Below, one piece after another: positions 17,205 to 25,278 of a stretch of DNA of 64,000 bases. Position numbers and translations under genes: made by a program. The stretch is taken from assembly GCF_003955715.1 (NCBI RefSeq), contig NZ_CP034463.1:1364001-1428000 (forward strand), written 5' to 3'. Source of the DNA: Streptomyces aquilus. Its GTDB lineage: Bacteria > Actinomycetota > Actinomycetes > Streptomycetales > Streptomycetaceae. Position 1 is the first letter of the stretch. Each line of letters begins with the position of its first letter. Under the pieces are notes generated by a model. It was not told where the DNA came from. It saw nothing but the letters and a program-made list of their open reading frames with translations, and did no database searches.

Positions 17205-17555
17205 ATGGCCGACGGCGGCCGCAGCGGCCTGCCGCTGCCCGACTACGATCATCTGCCCATCGGCGGCCTGGAGAGCCGCGTGCGATCGCTGGCCCCGGAA
17301 GAGGTGGAGACGCTGCTCTCCTACGAGCGCACCCACGCCGACCGGCTCCCGGTGACCGAGGTGCTGACCGCGCGCCTGGAGCAGCTGGACGCCGGCGCGG
17401 AGCCGACGGCCGGCGATCCCCAGGCGCTGCGCCCCGAGGCACGCGCGGGACGCCACGGTTCCCCGGTGTCGCCGACGACGTCGCCGGAGCCGCACAGCCC
17501 GCCCCCGCACGGCACCCCCGACCAGCGGGGCAGGCCGAAGGGCGACCGCACCTAG
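17205..17555 (+). CDS. Small actinobacterial protein of unknown function
   Basis: A 116-residue protein. Residues 10-66 form the ordered part: LPLPDYDHLPIGGLESRVRS, then a two-helix segment with LLSYERTHADRLPVTEVLTARLEQL. This resembles a domain seen in streptomycete hypothetical proteins and lipid-droplet-associated proteins. The rest is a disordered, Pro/Gly/Ser-rich tail ending in PKGDRT. ATG 17205 is preceded by GAGGGAAGTGAG. No signal peptide or membrane helix. Its function is unknown. Confidence 0.72.
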   Translation: MADGGRSGLPLPDYDHLPIGGLESRVRSLAPEEVETLLSYERTHADRLPVTEVLTARLEQLDAGAEPTAGDPQALRPEARAGRHGSPVSPTTSPEPHSPPPHGTPDQRGRPKGDRT

Positions 17556-17574
17556 GACCTGCCCGGCGGACCGG

Positions 17575-19104
17575 TCAGCCCGCGATCAGCGGCAGCGCCT
17601 CGAAGACGTGCCGCTGCCACATCCGGCGTGAGGCCTCCTCCGGATAGGCGGTCACCGTCGGTTCGGTGTCGAGGAGGCGGGTGAGCCGGTTCTCGGGGTC
17701 GTACGCGGGCCAGCCGGGGTCGCCCCCGCTCGCGAAGGCGGTCCACGCGGACCGTACGTACGCGGAGAGCTGTTCGGTCTCGGGCGTGGGCTCGGGGCCG
17801 ATCAGCATGCTGCCGAGTCCGCCGCCCTGCGGACCGAAGACCAGGGGGACGTCCAGCGCGTGGCAGGCCCCGAGCGCGCCGCCGTGGACCGGGGCGGACC
17901 AGGTGAGTTCGTAGAGGTGTGCCCGACCGCCGCCGACCGTCTGCGCGTCCGCCAGACGGAGGGAGGGCATGCGGAACAGCCAGTCGGACTGGACGAGTTC
18001 GAAGAGCCGCTCCGCCGGGGCGTCGGGGAACGCGGCGCGATAGGCCTGTTCGGCGTCGGCGGCCGGCCCGAACGCGGCCAGCGCGGCGGACGCCAGTTGA
18101 TCGTCGACCTTGCCGAGCAGCCCGCCCATCATCAGGAAGAGGCGGAACTCGTCGCGGTTGTGCCCGACGATCAGCTCCACGTCCCGCGCCGAACCCTCCG
18201 CCAGGGCCGTCCACGGCACGACGGACAGGACGTCCCCGTCGACGACCGGGGAGTACGGGGTGGCGGTGAGGGCGACCGTGCCCCACCGGGGCAGGAAGCC
18301 GCGCATACGGCGGCCCAGCGCGGCCCCCGCCTCGGGCAGCTTGCGCGGGTCCACTCCCGCGAGGTCGGTGACCGTCGGGCGCAGTCCGAGCTCCCCGGCG
18401 ACGGCCTCGCCGATGTCCCGGGCCAGCGCGTCCGAGAAGTACGTGCCCGGCACGCTCTGTGCGATCGCCCTGTGGAACAGACCGCGCGCCCGCGGCATGG
18501 CCAGCAGCGCGGCGACGGACCCGGCGCCGGCCGACTCGCCGAAGACGGTGACCTGGCCGGGGTCCCCGCCGAAGGCGGTGATGTTGTCGCGCACCCACTC
18601 CAGTGCGGCGACCTGGTCGAGCAGCCCCCGGTTCGCGGGCGCGCCCTCGATGTGGAGGAACCCCTCGATGCCGACCCGGTAGTTGAGGGTGACGACGACC
18701 AGGTTCCCGTCCTTGGCGAGTCGGCCGCCGTCGTAGGCCGGGTCGTCTGCGGCGCCCAGCTTGTAGGCACCGCCGTAGATCCACACCATCACCGGACGGC
18801 GGGCCGCCGGGTCGGCCTCGGGTGTCCAGACGTTGACGGTGAGCCAGTCGTCGCCGGTCGGCAGGGACCAGGGCGCGACAGCCGGGACGTCGGGGGCGAA
18901 CGGCTCCTGCGGGGGCGGCGGCCCGAAGGCGGTCGTCTCCCGCACCCCCTCCCACGGCTCGGCGGGCCGCGGCGCCGCGAACCGCGCCTCCCCCACCGGG
19001 GGCTGCGCGTAGGGGATGCCGCGGAAGACATCGAGACCGGCTTCGCGGCGGCCGCGCACCACACCGGCTGTCGTGCCGGCCTCGGGAGACTCGCTCCTGC
19101 TCAT
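17575..19104 (-). CDS. Type-B carboxylesterase/lipase
   Basis: A 509-residue alpha/beta-hydrolase of the carboxylesterase type-B family. FRGIPYAQPPVGEARF is the N-terminal family signature, WIYGGAYKLG carries the oxyanion-hole glycines, and FGESAGAGS contains the nucleophile Ser191. The other triad members are expected later as Glu and His (VGHNRDEF and GACHALDVPLVFG are candidates). Length and order match PnbA-like bacterial esterases. No signal peptide is evident. ATG 19104 has AAGGAG at 6-nt spacing. It hydrolyses carboxyl esters; the natural substrate is not inferable. Confidence 0.9.
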   Translation of the reverse strand: MSRSESPEAGTTAGVVRGRREAGLDVFRGIPYAQPPVGEARFAAPRPAEPWEGVRETTAFGPPPPQEPFAPDVPAVAPWSLPTGDDWLTVNVWTPEADPAARRPVMVWIYGGAYKLGAADDPAYDGGRLAKDGNLVVVTLNYRVGIEGFLHIEGAPANRGLLDQVAALEWVRDNITAFGGDPGQVTVFGESAGAGSVAALLAMPRARGLFHRAIAQSVPGTYFSDALARDIGEAVAGELGLRPTVTDLAGVDPRKLPEAGAALGRRMRGFLPRWGTVALTATPYSPVVDGDVLSVVPWTALAEGSARDVELIVGHNRDEFRLFLMMGGLLGKVDDQLASAALAAFGPAADAEQAYRAAFPDAPAERLFELVQSDWLFRMPSLRLADAQTVGGGRAHLYELTWSAPVHGGALGACHALDVPLVFGPQGGGLGSMLIGPEPTPETEQLSAYVRSAWTAFASGGDPGWPAYDPENRLTRLLDTEPTVTAYPEEASRRMWQRHVFEALPLIAG

Positions 19105-19216
19105 CGACGACTCCTTGAAGGATCTGTGTTGCGCCGAGTGTCACACCGGAGGCCGCGCTTGACCAGCCTCCGGTGAAACACTGTTCACTGGGCGAACACG
19201 ATCCAGTCGCCGGACG

Positions 19217-21403
19217 TCACGGATAGCTCACCAGGTTGGCCACGTTCGTCGAGGAGTTGGAGGGGCCGCCCCGGTCGTTGATGACGTGCCGGATCGTCCC
19301 GGTGCCGCCGAGCGAGACGGTCACCATGTTCTGGAAGCGCACGTTCGGGGTGTTGGGGACCTCGAAGGCGTGCTCGGCGGTGACGCTCGGGTTGACGTTG
19401 AAGTAGCAGTAGCTGCCGAGCCCGTAGGCCTGGTGGCTGGTCACCGAGTTCGCGACCTTGTAGGCGGCGTAGCCCTGGGTGGAGCCGTTCATCCAGGACG
19501 CCTGGTTCGGCGGGTCGTAGGGCATCTCGTTCTGGTAGAAGTACGTCCGGCCGCCGTTGCCGTTCCAGATCGTCTGGTGCTTCTGGTAGTGCTCGACGAA
19601 CAGGCCGTACATGGTGACGTCGTCGCCGTTGACGACCAGTCCGGTGTCGGCCGTGTTGGTGGTCCAGCCGACGCCGGTGCCGTGGTCGGCGCGCCAGATC
19701 CACATGTGGTCGCCGATCACGTCGTCGCTGTTGACGACGAGGCTGGTGGTGGCCTTGCCCACGGCGGCGCCGCCGACGCGGAAGTAGACGTCGTGCAGCG
19801 AGGTGGGGTCGGCGGCGTGGTCGGCGGCGGCGCCGGACGGGCCGATCTCCACCAGGGTCTGGGAGTTGGTGGTGCCTGCGTCGAAGAGGATGCCCGCGAG
19901 CTTCACGCCGTCGACGTCGGCGACGGTCATGGCGGTGACGCCGTTGTCGGGCACGAAGGTGGCGAGTCCGAGGCCGAGCACGACGGTGTCGGGGCGGGTC
20001 ACGCGCAGGGTCTGGTCGAGGTGGTAGACGCCGGGGGTGACCAGGAGGTTCTTCCCTTCGGCCAGCGCCGAGTTGATCTGCGCGGCGGTCGCGCCCGGCT
20101 TGACGACGTAGAACTGGTCGATGCCGAGCGAGGTGCCCGGGGCGCTGCCGCTCGCCCACGTGGTGGCCGAGGAGTTGGTGCGCACGGCCGGCACGAACAC
20201 CTTGTAGGCGCCCGCGGCATCGACGTACAGGAAGGGCTTCTCGCGGACGGTCGGCGTCTGGTTCACCGTGGTGTAGGGCGGGTTGGGGAAGCTGTTGCCC
20301 GGGACGCCCTGGCTGCCGACGAAGACCATGTTCCAGTTGGAGCCGGTCCAGCTGCCGAGCTGGGAGTTGCGGGTGAGCCACTGCTGCTGGGTGCCGGAGC
20401 GGACCTGCCCGTCGATCTTGCTGTCGGCCATGAAGCCGCCGCTCGACCAGCCGCCGTCACTCAACTCCAGGTTGCCGCGCACATGCATGCGCCGGTAGCC
20501 GGAGGCCTGCGAGACCGCCCAACGGTCCGTGCCGCCCGTCGGGTTGACGGACAGGTTCTCGGCGCCGCGCCAGAAGTTCTGGGTGGCGTTCTGCGGCGGG
20601 AACCAGTCGGCCTCGACATGCACGGCGCCGTTGATCGTGACCGAGTCGGGTGACTGCCCGAGCCCCAACACCTGGGTGTAGAAGCCGACGTTGACGTCGT
20701 TGCTGTAGGTGCCGGGCTTGAACATCACGGCGTACCGCTGGGAGCCGAACTGGTTGGTCTCCTGCTGCTGGAAGATCTGGTTCAGGCGGCTCTGGATCGT
20801 GGACGACGGCATCGACGGGTCGAAGACGACCACGTTCGGACCGAGGTCGACGTCGCCGGGCGCGGTGCTCACGGGTGCGACCTGGAAGCGCTGGGCGGCC
20901 GTGCCGTTGCAGGTGTACTGGACCAGTTGGACGCTGTCGGCCGTCGAGGCGGCGGGGACGTCGAGGCACTTGCCGCTGTTGCGGTTGACGAAGTGGTAGG
21001 CGCCGCCGCCCTCGTCGACGGGCAGCCACTGCTGGTTGGCGCCGCCGCCGTAGGTCCACAGGTGCACGGCCGCGTTGTCGGCGGTGGACACGTCGCTGAC
21101 GTCGGCGACCTGCTGGGGGTCGTTGCGGTTGTTGATCCGGACGTAGCCGTCACTGGTGGCGGTGAGGCTCCACTGCTGGGCGGTGGTGTTGTTGCAGGTG
21201 TACTGCTGTACGGCGGTGCCGTTGACGGTGGCGGCCGAGCGGGCGTCCAGGCACTTGCCGCTGCCGGCGTTGACGACCGTGGCCCACCCGGTGGGCAGGG
21301 CGGCGGCCGCGGCCTCGGCGGGCTGGAGGCCGGTGAGGATCGAGGCGGCGAGGGCGGCGGCCACAGCGGCCGCGGCGGTACGGGGTCTGGGGAGTCGGAG
21401 CAC
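19217..21403 (-). CDS. Secreted ricin-lectin/beta-helix protein (GH55-like architecture)
   Basis: A 728-residue secreted protein. GTG 21403, preceded by AGGAG, gives a signal peptide (about residues 1-33, ending PAEAAAA). Residues about 38-175 form a ricin B-type lectin/CBM13 domain with GKCLDA, QQW, NQQW and GKCLDV repeats. The rest (about 180-728) is a repetitive right-handed beta-helix-like region (VVVFDPSMP, AVMFKPGTY, NLLVTPGVYHLDQTL, HMWIWRADHGTGVGW) resembling GH55 glucanases and pectate-lyase-like folds. Relatives are often labelled adenylyl cyclase in databases, a label the sequence does not support. It is probably a polysaccharide-active extracellular protein. A clear promoter with a DasR-like palindrome lies upstream. 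Confidence 0.82.
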   Translation of the reverse strand: MLRLPRPRTAAAAVAAALAASILTGLQPAEAAAAALPTGWATVVNAGSGKCLDARSAATVNGTAVQQYTCNNTTAQQWSLTATSDGYVRINNRNDPQQVADVSDVSTADNAAVHLWTYGGGANQQWLPVDEGGGAYHFVNRNSGKCLDVPAASTADSVQLVQYTCNGTAAQRFQVAPVSTAPGDVDLGPNVVVFDPSMPSSTIQSRLNQIFQQQETNQFGSQRYAVMFKPGTYSNDVNVGFYTQVLGLGQSPDSVTINGAVHVEADWFPPQNATQNFWRGAENLSVNPTGGTDRWAVSQASGYRRMHVRGNLELSDGGWSSGGFMADSKIDGQVRSGTQQQWLTRNSQLGSWTGSNWNMVFVGSQGVPGNSFPNPPYTTVNQTPTVREKPFLYVDAAGAYKVFVPAVRTNSSATTWASGSAPGTSLGIDQFYVVKPGATAAQINSALAEGKNLLVTPGVYHLDQTLRVTRPDTVVLGLGLATFVPDNGVTAMTVADVDGVKLAGILFDAGTTNSQTLVEIGPSGAAADHAADPTSLHDVYFRVGGAAVGKATTSLVVNSDDVIGDHMWIWRADHGTGVGWTTNTADTGLVVNGDDVTMYGLFVEHYQKHQTIWNGNGGRTYFYQNEMPYDPPNQASWMNGSTQGYAAYKVANSVTSHQAYGLGSYCYFNVNPSVTAEHAFEVPNTPNVRFQNMVTVSLGGTGTIRHVINDRGGPSNSSTNVANLVSYP

Positions 21404-21465
21404 GTCATCTCCTGCGCCGCCGCGGCGGCGTGAAGTGGGGGGCGGGGAGGCTTAGTTCACTGCGT

Positions 21466-21512
21466 GATTTAAGAAGTGAGAGATGGACATGTCAAGGGTT
21501 TGGTATGGACCA
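21466..21512 (-). promoter_or_regulatory. Promoter with DasR (dre)-like operator for the lectin/beta-helix gene
   Basis: On the minus strand TTGACA (21490-21495) is followed after 18 nt by TAAATC (21466-21471), a good -35/-10 pair. Immediately upstream is TGGTCCATACCA (21501-21512), two bases off the DasR core TGGTCTAGACCA with intact TGGT/ACCA arms. Transcription would begin near 21459, about 55 nt before the GTG start. The site also lies about 107 bp upstream of dhaK on the other strand, so it could affect both genes. Confidence 0.62.
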
Positions 21513-21618
21513 GCTGAAGACAACCGACCCGTACCGGCCGCCCGTGGTGACCTTCGCCGCCGGACGTTCGATACTGCATCCATCAGGTATCCCGTTCACG
21601 CTCGGCCAGGAGGTACCC

Positions 21619-22611
21619 ATGCGGATGCTCATCAACGTCCCCGAGACCGTCGTCGCGGACGCGCTGCGCGGACTGGCGGCAGCCCATCCCGAACTCACCG
21701 TCGACGTGGAGAACCGGGTGATCGTACGGCGGGACGCCCCCGTGGCCGGAAAGGTGGGCCTGGTCTCCGGCGGCGGTTCCGGGCACGAGCCGCTGCACGG
21801 CGGGTTCGTGGGCCCCGGCATGCTGTCGGCGGCCTGTCCCGGCGAGGTGTTCACCTCCCCCGTGCCCGACCAGATGGTGCGGGCGGCGGCGGCCGTGGAC
21901 AGCGGCGCGGGCGTGCTGTTCATCGTGAAGAACTACACCGGTGACGTCCTCAACTTCGACATGGCCGCCGAACTCGCCGAGGACGAGGGCATCCAGGTGG
22001 CGAAGGTCCTGGTCAACGACGACGTGGCCGTCACCGACAGCCTCTACACCGCCGGCCGGCGCGGCACCGGCGCCACCCTCTTCGTCGAGAAGATAGCCGG
22101 AGCCGCCGCCGAGGAGGGGCAGCCCCTGGAGCGCGTGGAGTCGATCGCCCGGCAGGTCAACGAGAACTCCCGCAGCTTCGGCGTCGCGCTCAGCGCCTGC
22201 ACCACGTACGCCAAGGGCAGCCCCACCTTCGACCTGCCCGACGGGGAGCTGGAGCTGGGCATCGGCATCCACGGCGAGCCGGGCCGGGAGCGGCGGGCGA
22301 TGATGACCTCGCGCGAGATCGCCGACTTCGCGGTCCACGCCGTCCTCGACGACATGAGCCCGCGCAACCCGGTGCTGCTGCTGGTCAACGGCATGGGCGC
22401 GACCCCGCTGCTGGAGCTGTACGGGTTCAACGCCGAGGTGCAACGGGTGCTGACCGAGCGCGGTGTGGCCGTGGCCCGCACACTTGTCGGCAACTACGTC
22501 ACCTCCCTCGACATGGCGGGCGCCTCGGTGACCCTGTGCCAGGTCGACGAGGAGACGCTGCGGCTGTGGGACGCGCCGGTGAAGACCGCGGGGCTGCGCT
22601 GGGGCATGTGA
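21619..22611 (+). CDS. dhaK: PTS-dependent dihydroxyacetone kinase, substrate-binding subunit DhaK
   Basis: A 330-residue DhaK. Features are VSGGGSGHEPLHGGFVGPGM near residues 47-66 (substrate pocket), NYTGDVLNFDMA, and GIHGEPGRE with His218, the residue that binds dihydroxyacetone covalently as a hemiaminal. The length matches the single-domain PTS type rather than the ATP-dependent fused kinase. ATG 21619 is preceded by AGGAGG; the frame is open upstream but without similarity. First gene of dhaK-dhaL-dhaM. DhaK presents dihydroxyacetone to be phosphorylated by DhaL-ADP to dihydroxyacetone phosphate for glycolysis. Confidence 0.95.
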   Translation: MRMLINVPETVVADALRGLAAAHPELTVDVENRVIVRRDAPVAGKVGLVSGGGSGHEPLHGGFVGPGMLSAACPGEVFTSPVPDQMVRAAAAVDSGAGVLFIVKNYTGDVLNFDMAAELAEDEGIQVAKVLVNDDVAVTDSLYTAGRRGTGATLFVEKIAGAAAEEGQPLERVESIARQVNENSRSFGVALSACTTYAKGSPTFDLPDGELELGIGIHGEPGRERRAMMTSREIADFAVHAVLDDMSPRNPVLLLVNGMGATPLLELYGFNAEVQRVLTERGVAVARTLVGNYVTSLDMAGASVTLCQVDEETLRLWDAPVKTAGLRWGM

Positions 22612-22649
22612 GCCGGACCGTCAACCGACCTACCACGCAAGGAGATCCA

Positions 22650-23249
22650 GTGCTCGACGCCGACTTCTTCCGCCGTTGGATGACGGCGACCGCCGCGTCC
22701 GTGGACCGTGAGGCGGAGCGGCTCACGGCCCTCGACTCCCCCATCGGGGACGCCGACCACGGCAGCAACCTCCAGCGCGGGTTCCACGCCGTCACGGCCG
22801 TACTGGAGAAGGAGGCCCCGGCGACCCCCGGTGCGGTGCTCGTCCTCGCCGGACGGCAGCTGATCTCCACGGTCGGCGGGGCTTCGGGGCCGCTGTACGG
22901 CACGCTGCTGCGGCGTACCGGCAAGGCGCTCGGGGAGGATGCCGAGGTCAGTGAGGGGCAGTTCGCCGACGCCTTCCGTGCGGGGGTGGACGCCGTCATG
23001 GCCCTGGGCGGGGCGGCACCCGGCGACAAGACCATGATCGACGCGCTGATACCCGCCGTGGACGCGCTCGGCGACGGGTTCGGTGCCGCGCGGGCCGCCG
23101 CGGAGGAGGGCGCCCTGGCGACGACGCCGCTCCAGGCCCGCAAGGGCCGGGCGAGCTATCTGGGCGAGCGCAGCATCGGGCACCAGGACCCCGGCGCCAC
23201 GTCGTCGTCACTGCTGGTCGCGGCACTCGCGGAGGCGAACGGTGAGTGA
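22650..23249 (+). CDS. dhaL: Dihydroxyacetone kinase ADP-binding subunit DhaL
   Basis: A 199-residue DhaL. SPIGDADHGSNL (about residues 29-40) carries the Asp residues that chelate Mg-ADP, and STVGGASGPLYGTLLR and GDKTMIDALIPA are further conserved nucleotide-site segments. GTG 22650 has AAGGAG at 6-nt spacing. It lies 38 bp after dhaK, and its last 8 bp overlap dhaM, indicating translational coupling. It carries tightly bound ADP, which is rephosphorylated by the DhaM phosphoprotein, and transfers the phosphate to DhaK-bound dihydroxyacetone. Confidence 0.95.
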   Translation: MLDADFFRRWMTATAASVDREAERLTALDSPIGDADHGSNLQRGFHAVTAVLEKEAPATPGAVLVLAGRQLISTVGGASGPLYGTLLRRTGKALGEDAEVSEGQFADAFRAGVDAVMALGGAAPGDKTMIDALIPAVDALGDGFGAARAAAEEGALATTPLQARKGRASYLGERSIGHQDPGATSSSLLVAALAEANGE

Positions 23250-23652
23250 CGGCGAGCTCGTCGGGATCGTGCTGGTCTCGCACAGCGCGGAGGTGGCGGC
23301 CTCGGTCGCGGCATTGGCCAAGGGGCTGGCCGGGGGCGGCGTGGACGTCCCCGTCGCCCCGGCGGGCGGCACCGAGGGCGGGGGGTTCGGCACCAGCTCC
23401 GAGCTGATCGCCGCGGCCGCCGCCTCGGTGGACCGGGGGGTGGGCGTCGCCGTCCTCACCGACCTGGGCAGCGCCGTGCTGACGGTGAAGGCGCTGCTCG
23501 CGGAGGGCGACGAGCTCCCCGACCACACCCGCCTGGTGGACGCCCCGTTCGTGGAGGGCGCGATCGCGGCGGTCGTCACCGCGTCGACGGGCGCCGACCT
23601 GGCGGCGGTGGAGGCGGCGGCAGCGGAGGCCTACACATACCGCAAGGTCTGA
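23242..23652 (+). CDS. dhaM: Dihydroxyacetone kinase phosphoryl donor DhaM (EIIA-like)
   Basis: A 136-residue single-domain DhaM. GIVLVSHS places the phosphorylatable His at residue 14, and GTSSELIAAA and VAVLTDLGSAVLT are the family's other conserved strands. It lacks the HPr and EI extensions found in the enterobacterial protein, so it must take phosphate from a free HPr encoded elsewhere. GTG 23242 overlaps dhaL by 8 bp. Completes the PTS-dependent dhaKLM operon. Confidence 0.92.
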   Translation: MSDGELVGIVLVSHSAEVAASVAALAKGLAGGGVDVPVAPAGGTEGGGFGTSSELIAAAAASVDRGVGVAVLTDLGSAVLTVKALLAEGDELPDHTRLVDAPFVEGAIAAVVTASTGADLAAVEAAAAEAYTYRKV

Positions 23653-23689
23653 GAGAGCCCCCTCAAGGAGAACCCACCAGGAGAGCCCC

Positions 23690-24328
23690 CTAGGAGAGCC
23701 CCCGCGCCGCGACGGCGAGGGCCGCGCGCATGGTGTCCGCCAGCTCGGCCTCCGCCCTCGCGGCGTCCGTCTCCCCGCCCTCGACGCGCCAGGCGTAGTG
23801 CTCCACCGCCGCGCGCAGGGCCGCGTTGAACATCGCCGCCTGGATCGTGGGCCGCAGATCGTCCGCGGGCAGCCCGGCCCGCTCGCCGAGAGCACGGGCG
23901 AACACCGGCTCCGCCTCGTCGTACGTCTGGAGCCAGACGGCGCGCAGGCCGGGTTCGGTGCGGGTCAGTCGTACGAGCGCGCCGACCGTCGCCCGCTCCG
24001 GACCGGCGACGAAGCCGGGGTCGGCCGTGAGCCGGTGGTCGAAGAGCCGCTCCAGGGGCTGGCCTGGGCGCCAGTCCCGCAGCCAGTCGGCGATCACGTC
24101 GATGCCGGCCGAGAACAGCGGCCGTACGCAGCTCTCCTTGCTCGGGAAGTAGCGCCACACGGTGCGGGCGGAGACGCCGACCGCCTGGCCGATCTGTTCG
24201 CCGGTGGTGGCCGCGACACCCTGGCCGACGAACAGGTCCACCGCGGCCCGCGCGATCTCCAGCCGGGTCTCGGCCCGGCGTTCCTCGGTCAGCGGCGGTC
24301 GTCCCGTGCGTCCGCGGGCTGCGGTCAT
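23690..24328 (-). CDS. TetR-family transcriptional regulator
   Basis: A 212-residue TetR regulator. The N-terminal HTH spans about residues 18-65, with RLEIARAAVDLFVGQGVAAT and then GVSARTVWRYFPSKESCVRP as recognition helix and following turn. The C-terminal ligand domain is helical, with no recognisable ligand signature. ATG 24328 has GGAGG at 5-nt spacing. It is divergent from an SDR dehydrogenase gene; the 153-bp region between them holds a near-perfect 31-bp inverted repeat, so it most likely controls itself and the SDR gene. The stop lies in a short stretch of imperfect GGAGAGCCCC repeats downstream of dhaM. Confidence 0.92.
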   Translation of the reverse strand: MTAARGRTGRPPLTEERRAETRLEIARAAVDLFVGQGVAATTGEQIGQAVGVSARTVWRYFPSKESCVRPLFSAGIDVIADWLRDWRPGQPLERLFDHRLTADPGFVAGPERATVGALVRLTRTEPGLRAVWLQTYDEAEPVFARALGERAGLPADDLRPTIQAAMFNAALRAAVEHYAWRVEGGETDAARAEAELADTMRAALAVAARGLS

Positions 24329-24373
24329 GTCGTCCTCCGGCTGGCGGTGATCGTCTCCCGGAATTCTCCACCA

Positions 24374-24404
24374 CGACTTTATGTCACTCGCAGACATTAA
24401 GTCG
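24374..24404. promoter_or_regulatory. TetR operator between the TetR and SDR genes
   Basis: A 31-bp inverted repeat: CGACTTTATGTC (24374-24385), 7-bp spacer, GACATTAAGTCG (24393-24404). The 12-bp arms match at 11 positions, with a perfect inner ATGTC/GACAT. It lies 45 bp upstream of the TetR ATG and 77 bp upstream of the SDR ATG, a position able to control both promoters. Confidence 0.85.
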
Positions 24405-24481
24405 TAGAGTGAGGGCAGCACGGCACACCGGGCACGTCACGCTCGTACGTCGCCCTCGCAGCGCACAGACAGGGAACCGCC

Positions 24482-25243
24482 ATGGCCACTGGACTCGACG
24501 GACGCAGCGTCATCGTCACCGGAGCGGGCTCGGGCATCGGGCGGGCCGCCGCCCTGGCCTTCGCCGCGGAGGGTTCGAAGGTCGTGGTGGCGGATCTCAA
24601 CGCCGAGACGGCGGCGAAGGTCGTCAGCGAGATCGAGGAGGCGGGCGGCTCCGCGGTCGCCGTCACCGGCGACCTGAGCGAGCAGGCCGTCGTCGACCGC
24701 GTGACCTCGACCGCCGTGGAGCGCTTCGGGGGTGTGGACGTGCTGGTGAACAACGCCGGGATCATGGACCGGATGTCGGCTGCGGCGGACGTGAGCGACG
24801 CGGAGTGGGAGCGGGTCATCCGGGTCAACCTGACCGCGCCCTTCCTGCTCACCCGGGCCGTTCTGCCGCACCTGCTGAAGGCGGGCAAGGGTGCCATCGT
24901 GAACACCGCGTCCGAGGCCGGGCTGCGGGGCAGCGCCGCGGGCGCCGCCTACACGGCCTCGAAGCACGGCGTCGTGGGCCTGACCAAGAACCTCGCCGTG
25001 ATGTACCGCGACCAGGGCATCCGGACCAACGCGATCGCCCCGGGCGGCACGGCGACGGGGATCGCCGTCGACATCGACGGCGAGGCCCACGGCCCGCAGG
25101 CGCTGGGCCCCTACTTCGGCAACGTGGGCCGCGTCTCCGAGCCGGAGGAACAGGCCGCCGCGATCGTGTTCCTCGCCTCGGACGCGGCGAGCAACATCAA
25201 CGGCGTGGTGCTGGCCGTGGACAACGGCTGGTCGGCGGTCTGA
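24482..25243 (+). CDS. SDR-family oxidoreductase
   Basis: A 253-residue classical short-chain dehydrogenase. The cofactor motif TGAGSGIG (residues 13-20), the acidic VVVADLN end of beta-2 (favouring NAD(H)), NNAGI, catalytic Ser in NTASEAG, and YTASK (Tyr and Lys of the triad) are all present. The C-terminus GVVLAVDNGWSAV is typical of the family. It starts at ATG 24482. It is divergently transcribed from the TetR regulator across the shared operator, so it is probably induced by the ligand of that regulator. The substrate is unknown. Confidence 0.92.
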   Translation: MATGLDGRSVIVTGAGSGIGRAAALAFAAEGSKVVVADLNAETAAKVVSEIEEAGGSAVAVTGDLSEQAVVDRVTSTAVERFGGVDVLVNNAGIMDRMSAAADVSDAEWERVIRVNLTAPFLLTRAVLPHLLKAGKGAIVNTASEAGLRGSAAGAAYTASKHGVVGLTKNLAVMYRDQGIRTNAIAPGGTATGIAVDIDGEAHGPQALGPYFGNVGRVSEPEEQAAAIVFLASDAASNINGVVLAVDNGWSAV

Positions 25244-25278
25244 GGTCTGAGGCACTCGCGCACGAAAGGGCGCGCCGG

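Noticed and set aside
19217..21403. Adenylyl cyclase assignment for the lectin/beta-helix protein
   Set aside because: This label circulates for the family, but no nucleotide cyclase motif is present; the visible parts are a signal peptide, ricin-type lectin and beta-helix.
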